Made by a program: the position numbers and the translations under genes | The notes under the pieces: generated by a model | Told to the model about the DNA's origin: nothing | The model's database searches: none | The model's input: the letters and a program-made list of their open reading frames with translations, nothing else | NCBI RefSeq assembly: GCF_001039355.2 | Contig: NW_019774836.1 | Span: 174,230-238,229 of the forward strand | Source of the DNA: Lingula anatina | Taxonomy: Eukaryota > Brachiopoda > Lingulata > Lingulida > Lingulidae | DNA length: 64,000 bases | Reading direction: 5' to 3' | In this document: positions 20,912 through 29,660 of the stretch, piece by piece | Layout: every line of letters begins with the position of its first letter | Position numbering within the stretch: position 1 is the stretch's first letter

Positions 20912-21130
20912 TCTATTCCCACAAGATACGACAAAGCAGGGCACGTCTTGGACGTGGTGAAAACCAGAGGTCCAGAAGCTTTTGAAAAGTTCCAGGAGGT
21001 TCTGAGGAATACAGAGCAACGGCACTTGGCAGCCCTGCTGGACAGGCCATCTGGGAAGGTGTTCTACACATCTCCCTATTCTCACAGAAAAGCACGTATG
21101 AAGTATTTCTTTGAAAGTTTGAGTTTTTAG
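20912..21130 (+). CDS. CARD-domain gene, second exon (possible CARD-only C-terminus)
   Basis: Begins after TTTATTTGCAG in phase 0. It supplies the rest of the CARD: AGHVLDVVKTRGPEAFEKF and the LRNTEQRHLAALLD segment, close to the RGP-AF...L..T.Q.HL pattern of caspase-2. A weak donor (AAG|GTGTTC) lies at 21058/21059. If it is not used, the frame reads on to TAG at 21128-21130, giving a 117-residue protein that is essentially one CARD. AATAAA at 21242-21247 supports an end here. No caspase catalytic exon was found downstream in the window, where other genes begin by 23.4 kb. It could still be the start of a caspase with remote exons. Confidence 0.75.
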   Translation, partial: SIPTRYDKAGHVLDVVKTRGPEAFEKFQEVLRNTEQRHLAALLDRPSGKVFYTSPYSHRKARMKYFFESLSF

Positions 21131-21241
21131 TGAATATGACAGAGGAAGGAGTTATGTTTTTTGTAACAAAATGTAGGGGTCTATGTTCCTCCCTACCCAG
21201 ATTCTTCTTAAATTTCACTTGTCACTGATGCATGGGAGGTG

Positions 21242-21247
21242 AATAAA
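21242..21247 (+). terminator. Candidate polyadenylation signal of the CARD gene
   Basis: AATAAA, 111 nt after the TAG at 21128-21130 and 120 bp before the piggyBac-like insertion. Confidence 0.45.
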
Positions 21248-21366
21248 ACAACAACATCACATGTTCAGTTCCAACTCTAAAGTCTGTTTATTAAGTCCAA
21301 GCATTCAGCGTGTATACACATTGTCTACAGGGAACTTATCTGCACGCCACATTGGCAGCAACTGAT

Positions 21367-22848
21367 TTAACACCCAAACCCAATAAAGAGGTGCATTTCA
21401 CATGCTGAAGTGTCAAAAAATAAAAATGAATGAATTCAAAATTGTATTCAATATTTCAAAACATATATGTGTATAGAAGAAAAATCCACGACTGTCTCAA
21501 CTGAAATTCAAATTTTAATTTTTTCCATGTCTTTAACATTGCGCAGAGTCCTATATGGGAACGTATGTTCCAACAACGTACGGTAACGTATGTTCCTTGC
21601 CATTTAATTTTCATTTTTAGGCCGCGTTCCTATATATTTTTATGTCTCCTCCATCCCAGTGTACCGCAAACTTTCATAGTCCCATTCATAACAAGTTAGA
21701 AGGCAACAAAGACTATCGATTGTTCGTGATTATTATATAAACTCAATATCCTAATAATTTTAACAATAATAACAATGTAGAAAATTGTTGCCTACAATAA
21801 ATGTTATGGCCTTAGGATAAAAATTATATATCAAATATTAAATAAGACTCATCCTTAAAAATGATGATACATGTATGACGAGTCAGCAAACGTTATTATT
21901 TTCAAACAATTTTGCACAAATTTCGTTTGTGGGGTTGCAAAGCCCCACTATGAAGCTGTTATTCAAGATAAGCAACTTGTAGCTTAAATGTATTGTGCGC
22001 GTCAACAGAATGAATCGAGCGCAAAATGGGTCAGGCAGTGACGTCCCATGATATAAGTAGCAAGATGTGCCTCAATTGAGACCACCCCTCTACGGTAGAA
22101 TTGAGCATGTGTAGAATGCGCATGTACTTAAATAAGCTCTGGAGATTGTTATCGCCATAAAATCTCGTTTGACTACGCCAAACTTTTCTTTTAGTGGTAA
22201 ATAAGACATGGCGTAAGGACGTTTTTATAAATATTTAAACTGTATCTCAATGGGCTTTGCGTCATGGCTTATACTAGTAATGTTCCTTAGAAGAAATGTC
22301 AAAATGTTTCATTTTGTTCAAGTACTTGTGTGCAAGAGATTCAATATTTTCTTTTGCTGACCAAACAAAATATTGTGGCTCCAATGATAGTTTGACATTT
22401 CTGATACAATGTTTGGATCATGAAGGTAAATAAAAATGATGCTGGTATTTTCCCCATTTTTAAAATAGTATGTGACAAGCAAACTAAAGTCGCTCAAAAT
22501 CAGTTAACTACTCTATACAGAAGATTATTATAATTTTTAGCAACGTTATATTTGTAGGAGATAAATTAATGAACAAAGCCAGTGATGATTGAATTTTCAA
22601 AGCGAGTAGAACGTTTTAGAGTTGGACGTTTTGTATTGTGATAGTAACGTATGTTCTTTTTGGGGGTTAAACGATGAATTATTTTTAATTATTCATGGCT
22701 CCAGGAGATTGAAACTTTTATAGGGCCTACAAGCTTCTTCATGTGGGACCCTAAAATAATTAAACACAGTTAGCAATCTGTGCAGTCAATATTTTTAATT
22801 ACATGCTTGTGACATCAATTGCATCTCTATATTGGGTTTGGGTGTTAA
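21367..22848. mobile_element. Non-autonomous piggyBac-like element (MITE)
   Basis: TTAA at 21367-21370 and 22845-22848 flanks perfect inverted termini CACCCAAACCCAATA. The similarity continues inward to about 30 bp (AGAG.TGCA). TTAA duplication is the piggyBac signature. The 1.48-kb interior has no transposase ORF. It contains GGAACGTATGTTCC-type subterminal motifs (about 21561-21600 and 22643-22655) and an internal fold-back (22292-22402). Confidence 0.8.
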
Positions 22849-23398
22849 ATACTAATTTAATGCAAAAGTTAACAAGTGAGAGTTTCTACTTATCAGATTT
22901 AAGATATGCATTTGCCCCAGGCACACATATATAGAGAATGATAAATATTTATTCAAGACTGAAGCAAGGTGAATGATAATATGCCGACTGATCATATAAA
23001 CATAATATGTAAATGACTCAGTTTATCACATGCCTTCAGTGGACCTTAAAATTACAATTGGGATGATTGATAGATAGATACTATTTCATTTATTTTGTAG
23101 GCTACTGTGGGCAGAAGCACAAGATTTGAAGAAAATATTTTTTTTTTCACAATATCAATAATCAAGCAGTCAAGATAGAATAGGAGAGAAATATTTATTT
23201 ACTTATATTGCCAGTTAATTTGTCTGCCCAAATGCTCTATATAAAATTATTGCTCAAGTCCGCTGCTAACACATAACATGTTCTTCAGTCTTTGATAGGG
23301 TTCCTCTGACACCTAATACGGTCTTGCTTATAAATCCAAATATAACTTCAGCGACGCGGGCTCTATGATTTACTGAAGCCCCACAACAATACTTAGAC
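22849..23398. other. Spacer between mobile elements
   Basis: No gene or repeat recognised. A short T-rich run occurs near 23140. Confidence 0.35.
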
Positions 23399-24880
23399 TT
23401 AGTTCCTCCTGTTCAACGTAGGACATAGGGGGGCAAACTTTTTCCAACTTGTCCGGTTGGCAGCGGCCTTCTCTATCTCCTCCCACCTGATGTTGCCTCT
23501 TTGCAGATCATTCTGGAAGGTTCTCCTCCAGGTTATCCTTGGTCTACCTCGTTTGCGCTTGCCTACTGGTGGTACCCAAGTCATAGCCGTTTTTGCATGC
23601 CTCTCAGCTGGTAGTCGAATGATGTGTCCTGCCAATTTTATCAGATGAATGGTGACTGTTCCATGCAATGGTCTTGACTTTGCCTTTCTTATCACTTCTT
23701 CATTGGTGATATGGGCTCTGTATGAGATCTTCATTATTCGACGTAGGCACCTCTGATTAAAAACATCCAATCTTTTGTCCACTTTCACAGTGCTTTTCCA
23801 TGTTTCGCTAGCGTAAAGTACAGTTGGTAGTACTACTGGGACTATGTATAACTCTGCTACCTGCCACAATGACTGTCTGTGAATGCTGCCAAATGCCTTT
23901 TTAAAGTCAACAAAGTTCACAGCTAGAGGGTATTGATGTTCTATGCATTGTTCCAAGATGTTACGTAGGGTGAAAATATGTTCGATAAACGATCCTCCTT
24001 CTTTGAATCCTGCCTGTTCCTCTCGGAGTCTCACGACTGCATTTCTCAACCTCTGTAGGAGGATCCTAGTCAGGACTTTAAATGGGATGGATAATAAGGT
24101 GATTCCACGCCATTGGTTGCAGTCTGACAAATCGCCCTTTTTCGGCAATTTCACTACCATGCATGGCAACCATTCATTCGGTACCTTTTGTCTTCTCCAA
24201 CAGTTGTTTTAACAAGAAGTTTTAAAAGAAGCTTAGTGAGTGTTGCCCTCATACTGTCTCCACCGTGTCTGAGCATCTCTCCTGTGATTTCATCCATACC
24301 AGCTGCCTTGTTGTTATTTAGTGCCTTGATTGCTTTTGCTGTTTCTTCTGTGATATCGCTTGTTTCTTGTAAAGCTTGGAATCTGTTGTGAAGTTGTAGT
24401 TGATAGGCTTTGACAAAGTCTGGATCTTTTAATTTTAAGATGTCGAATGTTGGATCTTTTTCGCTTTCTTTAGTCTCTTCAGTTTCAGCCTGAATAGTGC
24501 ACGCACTACATGGTGATCGGATCCCACGTCTGCACCTCTGCATGCCCTTACGTCCAAAATCAATGGTTTCCATCTTTGACTGATATAAATGTAATCAATG
24601 TCGTTGTTTGTCACTCCGTCTGGTGATCGCCAGGTATTCTTGTGAATATCTTTGTGCGCAAAAAAGGTGTTGGATATCGCCATATTGTTCATATTGCAGA
24701 AAAGGAGCAGTCTTTCGCCACTGACGTGTGTTTTTTGTGCTGAGCCATGTGATCCAATAGTTTGTCAACTCCAGTCAGATCTTTATCAATTTCTGCTTTA
24801 ATGTCACCCATCAGCAACTTGATGTCATGGTTAGGGATTTTGTTGAAAGTATCCTGTAGATGTTCATAGAAAGTGACAGC
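23399..24880 (-). pseudogene. Decayed non-LTR retrotransposon (endonuclease-RT)
   Basis: Minus-strand fragments in element order: the C-terminal endonuclease (DIKLLMGDI near 24830; TWRSPDGVTNNDIDYIYIS and GADVGSDHH at 24435-24692), the RT fingers (NNNKAAGMDEI, about 24300) and RT palm/thumb (RGITLLSIPFKVLTRIL, QAGFKEG, NFVDFKKAF). The line then jumps directly to the C-terminal region (LYASETW), so the segment with the catalytic (F/Y)ADD is deleted. Two frames are needed before 24154. It is 5'-truncated, missing the first part of the endonuclease. It is dead, and superfamily placement by eye is uncertain. Confidence 0.8.
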
Positions 24881-25052
24881 ATACTTAAAAATAAGGCAAA
24901 CTCCACAATTTGCTTCTTCGCGACAAGGGGCGCATCTCGATTTTTGTCCAAGTACGCAACACTTTCAAAATATTTGAACTTTTCTTAACATGATTTTCGA
25001 CAGATTTGTTGGCTAAAAAGAGTCCCTAAATATGTATATTATATGTTGTTCA

Positions 25053-25066
25053 CAGGGCCGTAGCCT

Positions 25067-25097
<31 letters not shown>

Positions 25098-25144
25098 AAA
25101 ATGCCCCCCCGGGGGTTTGAATTTTTCCACACTNCTTTTTCAAC
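25053..25144 (+). repeat. Poly-G/poly-C tract, ambiguous base and element terminus
   Basis: CAGGGCCGTAGCC at 25053 resembles the terminus of the small inverted-repeat element at 37072-37240. It is followed by a ~27-base G run, a C7G5 stretch and an N at 25134. This has the look of an unresolved or collapsed assembly stretch and it abuts the receptor ORF. Confidence 0.6.
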
Positions 25145-27670
25145 TGTTCACAACACCAGTTTGGATGTGAAGATGGCAGCTGTATATCTAGTGTTAATGT
25201 GTGTGATGGGACCTCAGACTGCGCTGAAGGGGAAGATGAGAAGAATTGTACGTGTGGACAACACACTTTCAGTTGTTCTGATGGCACATGCATCCCAATT
25301 AGTAAAGTATGTAATCATGTCAACGACTGTCCTAATGGAACCGATGACGAGAATTTTTGTATTTATCCGCCGTGTAAAACAGGGCAGTACAGATGCCAGA
25401 ATGGGGAATGTATCGACGAGAAAGACAAGTGCAACTTTTTTAAAGACTGCTTAGACGGATCCGACGAAATTCCCCAAATTTTGTGCCCCTGTGAAAAGTG
25501 TTACTCTGGCAAATGTTTAGCTCCTCAAAATGTGGACGATCGCTATCCAGATTGCTTTGGTGTGACACAAGAGGATGAGTCACTTTCAATGATTCCAGTT
25601 ATTAAGCGCATGTCCTTAAATTGCCAAGCTGGTGCTTGGTCACTCCCTGTATCTCTGCCTTATTGCTCAAAGACTAATGAAATGAGATGCACGCATGAAC
25701 ATGTTCGTTGTATTGATCGACAACTGGCTTGCGTTCACGACAAAATCAAGCACGAACGATTTCAAACATGCAGAGGATTTGAACATTTACAAAACTGCGC
25801 TAGTTTTCAGTGTCCACACATGTACAAGTGCCCTGGCTCGTATTGTGTCCCACTTCGACAGGTGTGCGACGGGGAGAAAGATTGTCCAAGAGGAGAGGAC
25901 GAGTATGGTTGTGCTAATTACACATGTCCTGGTGGTTTCAGGTGTAAAGGAGAACGGCAATGTCTGCACCAGAGCGAGGTATGCAATGGTGTGGTCAACT
26001 GCAAATTTTCTGATGACGACGAAAGGTTCTGTGACATAAAGACATGCCCCACGAACTGTGTCTGTAGTGGGTATTACGTAGACTGCACGGGAGGAAATGC
26101 ATCCAAGGTACCGAAATTATCGCCATTCACCAGAGGCCTTGCTTTTGGGGACAACAAACTTCATTTAACAAACAAAACGTTTGCGAGTCATCATTTTCTT
26201 GTGAAACTTAATATCAGTTCAAACGAAATCGATATCATTCCTATCATGGCATTCATTAATTTAAATAACCTGTTAGAGTTGGACCTACGGGGTAACAAAT
26301 TGTCTTCTTTGCAAGCAAATGCCTTGAAAGGTTTGTTGAATTTGAAAACCTTGTTGCTAAGTGGAAACCCATTATCTAGAATTTTCCCCGGCACATTTGA
26401 TGGTGTTTCAGCCCTATGTGCTTTGGATCTTAGTAGGCTTCATATTAAGACCATTCATGCACATACATTTAAAGGCTTAGACTCGTTAAAAAATCTGAAT
26501 ATAAGTTTCAACAAAATATCCACGATAAAGGATGGTGCTTTTCAGGGTTTGCCCAAATTGGATAAAGTTGATATGTCTGGGAATGAGGGCATGTTTGTCG
26601 AAATGGAAGTTTTCGTAAATTTTTCAGCTAAAACATTAATAACAGACAGGTTTGGAATCTGTTGTCTCACTGTTGGGAAAGTAGACGAATGTTTACCTAA
26701 ACCTGACGAATTTTCGTCATGCTCCGATCTGCTTTACGACAAGTTCTTACAAGTCTCTGTCTGGGTTATGGGTATTCTTAGTTTGGTTGGGAACCTTTTT
26801 GTTTTTGTGAACAGACTACGTGAATACAAAATTACCCCTCCAATATTTTTCATAGTTAACCTCTCAGTTTCAGATTTTCTAATGGGTGTATATTTGATCA
26901 TTATCGCCTCGGTTGACACCCTCTACCGTGGGGAGTATTTTGTTCATTCCGAAGGCTGGACAGATAGTGTGTTATGCAAGACTGCGGGGTTCCTTACAAT
27001 GCTTTCAACATTGATGTCTATGTTGATATTAGTTTTGATTACAACAGACAGAATGATAGCCATTGTGTTCTGTATGTCGTTTCGAAAAATAGGAATGAAA
27101 AGCGCGTCCGTTTTAGTGACAGTTGGATGGGCCTTTTGCTTTATCGCAAGTATCATTCCTTGTTTCGAAAATGGATATTTTGAGAAATTCTATGGTCATA
27201 ATTCTGTATGTTTACCCTTTACTATAAGCAGAGTATACTTTGGTGGACGCGAGTACGCGTACGCCATGTTTTTATTCACCACTCTTTTCGCTTTTGTCTA
27301 CGTGGCAGGGGCATACATATGCATAATAAAAACCGCCTTTGAGACTCAACAGCAGTCTGGACGTGAGGGTTTTGATGAAGTTACTTTTTTGAAAAAAGTG
27401 TCCATTATTTTACTAACAGATTTTGTATGCTGGGGGCCGGTGGTATTGTTAGGGTTTCTAAGTATGGCCAACGTGCCAATTGCACCACAAGTGTCAAACT
27501 GGGTAGCCGTGTTCGTGATGCCGTTCAACTCCGCTATCAACCCCTATTTGTACACACTTGCCAACGTTAAGCTATGTGGTAAGAAAGAAAAATCAACGAC
27601 ACGCGACACTCCTGTAGCCAAACATAATAAACAAAAACAAGTATCTGCAGACAAAGAAACAGAGGCGTGA
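25145..27670 (+). CDS. LDLa-LRR-GPCR receptor (GRL101 / LGR type C-like), 5' incomplete
   Basis: An open frame of 842 codons to TGA 27668-27670, with no intron. At least five clear LDL-receptor class A modules come first (Cys pairs with SDGTC, QNGEC, VCDG.KDC and GEDE motifs) plus two degenerate Cys-rich ones. An LRR N-cap follows (CPTNCVC), then about six leucine-rich repeats and a Cys hinge (GICC). A class A seven-helix domain completes it: TM1 GILSLVGNLF, TM3 end TDRM in place of DRY, TM6 CWGP, TM7 NPYLY, and a short basic tail. This architecture is that of relaxin-receptor-like LGRs and snail GRL101. Peptide or lipoprotein ligands are inferred. The frame is open up to the N at 25134, so signal peptide and earlier modules are missing. 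Confidence 0.9.
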   Translation, partial: CSQHQFGCEDGSCISSVNVCDGTSDCAEGEDEKNCTCGQHTFSCSDGTCIPISKVCNHVNDCPNGTDDENFCIYPPCKTGQYRCQNGECIDEKDKCNFFKDCLDGSDEIPQILCPCEKCYSGKCLAPQNVDDRYPDCFGVTQEDESLSMIPVIKRMSLNCQAGAWSLPVSLPYCSKTNEMRCTHEHVRCIDRQLACVHDKIKHERFQTCRGFEHLQNCASFQCPHMYKCPGSYCVPLRQVCDGEKDCPRGEDEYGCANYTCPGGFRCKGERQCLHQSEVCNGVVNCKFSDDDERFCDIKTCPTNCVCSGYYVDCTGGNASKVPKLSPFTRGLAFGDNKLHLTNKTFASHHFLVKLNISSNEIDIIPIMAFINLNNLLELDLRGNKLSSLQANALKGLLNLKTLLLSGNPLSRIFPGTFDGVSALCALDLSRLHIKTIHAHTFKGLDSLKNLNISFNKISTIKDGAFQGLPKLDKVDMSGNEGMFVEMEVFVNFSAKTLITDRFGICCLTVGKVDECLPKPDEFSSCSDLLYDKFLQVSVWVMGILSLVGNLFVFVNRLREYKITPPIFFIVNLSVSDFLMGVYLIIIASVDTLYRGEYFVHSEGWTDSVLCKTAGFLTMLSTLMSMLILVLITTDRMIAIVFCMSFRKIGMKSASVLVTVGWAFCFIASIIPCFENGYFEKFYGHNSVCLPFTISRVYFGGREYAYAMFLFTTLFAFVYVAGAYICIIKTAFETQQQSGREGFDEVTFLKKVSIILLTDFVCWGPVVLLGFLSMANVPIAPQVSNWVAVFVMPFNSAINPYLYTLANVKLCGKKEKSTTRDTPVAKHNKQKQVSADKETEA

Positions 27671-28099
27671 CCATCTTTACTCCCGCACTTTGTTAGTTTG
27701 TTGCAGAGCAACGCTTAAATGTTACCAATTTGGGTGAAATGTTGAGGCAAGGTTTGGCGAATTAAGGGCAGAATTAACTTTTCGGATCCCTTTAGACACA
27801 ATATACCTAGTTTGTTTTGCTTATGTTTTAGAATTCAACATGTTTGTCAGTTGCAAAACAGCATAACACATGATCTATGAAGTTGAAATTTATTAACTGT
27901 ATATAGTTTGATTCAGGATATATCTGTAAAATCATGCATGTGAAAGACTTTACTAGATTTTTTTTAGAAAACATAGTCTGCTTTTTTGGTTTGTACATGG
28001 AAAAGTTGGTAAATTTGGTAAATATTGTTTTTCAATTTTGTTGTGGCCCCGTATTTACAACGCGGCAACATCTACATGTATCAGGAGGCATTGTGGATT

Positions 28100-28219
28100 A
28101 TATGTTGAATGGGACTGTATGTAAAGTTCAATGTGCATTATATGTTGTATGGAACAGTAAGTAAAGTTCAATGTGCATTATATGTTGTATGGAACTGTAT
28201 GAAAAGTTCGGTGGCTTAT
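28100..28219 (+). repeat. 40-bp tandem repeat, three copies
   Basis: Units start at 28100, 28140 and 28180 (ATATGTTGTATGGAACTGTA...), the last diverging after about 30 bp. It lies in the probable 3' UTR of the receptor. Confidence 0.85.
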
Positions 28220-28250
28220 TGCAAGCCTACATATATCATGGCAAGAGACT

Positions 28251-28508
28251 ATATTTCTGATGAAATGAGACTACATATGAGTAAAACTGTATTACCAGTG
28301 TACATTATTTTGCCTTGGTCATATACAGCGACCTCTATATTTCTGATGAAATGAGACTACATATGAGTAAAACTGTATTACCAGCGTACATTATCTTGTC
28401 TTGGTCATATACAGCGACCTCTATATTTCTGATGAAATGAGACTACATATGAGTAAAACTGTATTACCAGTGTACATTACCTTGTCTTGGTCATATACAG
28501 CGACCTCT
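28251..28508 (+). repeat. 86-bp tandem repeat, three copies
   Basis: Units start at 28251, 28337 and 28423 and are almost identical (ATATTTCTGATGAAATGAG through CAGCGACCTCT). Few differences suggest recent expansion or homogenisation. Confidence 0.9.
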
Positions 28509-28594
28509 ATTGTATTGTAATAGATGTAATGATACCTGTCAGTTCACATTGATATAGTTGTGAAACATTTACTCTTGAATGAATTTTAAATGTA

Positions 28595-28600
28595 AATAAA
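28595..28600 (+). terminator. Candidate polyadenylation signal of the receptor gene
   Basis: AATAAA about 925 nt after the receptor stop codon and beyond both tandem arrays. Confidence 0.4.
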
Positions 28601-28797
28601 ACTTGAATGAACCAATGAACTATTTTTGTCATTGATCATCAACAACAACAAAAATAATAATTGAATGGTCTTATCTACCAGTTGCAGGAACTGGTGTGAA
28701 AAAGTATAAAATCATCATAATCAATCCCAAGTACAGTGTGTGTTTAACCTGGATCACATTACCCAACAAACACAAATCTGGGAATGAAAAAGAACTG

Positions 28798-28798
<1 letters not shown>

Positions 28799-28828
<30 letters not shown>
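28799..28828. repeat. Poly-A tract
   Basis: About 30 uninterrupted A. Other homopolymers of similar size lie at 33197-33236 (A), 35589-35611 (G), 34859-34872 (G), 43869-43886 (A) and 53001-53028 (A). Confidence 0.9.
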
Positions 28829-28830
<2 letters not shown>

Positions 28831-29160
28831 TATATAACCAACAATACCTGGGCAAAAGCACTGGACAACTGACAATTTGATTTAAAAATGCACTGGAAAA
28901 TTTCCAAGTCATATTGTCTACATATCCTTCAAGGCTACAAATCATTCCCAATTCAGACCTTAAAATCCGTTCCACCGTTCCGTAATGGAGATAAAATGTA
29001 GATTTCACTCGCGAGCGTGCATGGCGAAAATTAGATTCAGTATAAAGGTTAGGAAAGGGTAAACCTTACTGGCAAAGGGAAATGTGCTTTTTCGTTTTGC
29101 TATTTGAAAAGTCCTAAACCCACCATTTTTCTCTACGGGTGTGATTTAGTACAAATTCTG

Positions 29161-29237
29161 GTAGGTCAGATTGATATAAATTGTGATAGGTGAGACTGAT
29201 ATGAATTGTGGTAGGTGAGATTGATATCAATTGTGCT
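29161..29237 (+). repeat. 25-bp tandem repeat, three copies
   Basis: Units TAGGTGAGATTGATATNAATTGTG start at 29162, 29187 and 29212. Confidence 0.8.
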
Positions 29238-29583
29238 GCATTTACACAGCTTCACAATAGATGCATAATATGCGTTCAGCTTCAAAGATTTGCCAATAAT
29301 CGAGTTGTCTGAGGCCTTGAAATATGTCCTCTTCATTGGCGCTCTAATATCTTGTATAGTTTTTCTCCCAAAGGGTGTGCTTTAACTGCATCACATGCCA
29401 AGGAGATATTAATAAGAGCAGGTTCATCTCAAGTCTGAACGTGCCTTTCACCAGATCTCATTCAAACTGTGACCATCAGGAATAAAAGTTTCACTGCTGA
29501 TGACAAATAAAAATAATTTTTATAGAATTGGAATGGAATAGATTTTATAAACTTTTTATCTTTAGAAATTACGATAAATTGTA

Positions 29584-29660
29584 GCACGAAAAATTCATGC
29601 TAGCATAGCCAGTATATATCAGAAACGTCAGTAGGAGTGCTAACGCATGAATTTTCGTGC
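29584..29660. repeat. Short fold-back element
   Basis: GCACGAAAAATTCATGCTAGCA at the left and its near reverse complement (29638-29660) at the right enclose 32 bp. It could be a tiny MITE or an RNA hairpin. Confidence 0.65.

Noticed and set aside
21131-27670. Caspase p20/p10 exons completing the CARD gene
   Set aside because: No QACRG or HG catalytic motif was found on the plus strand. The region is occupied by mobile elements and the receptor.
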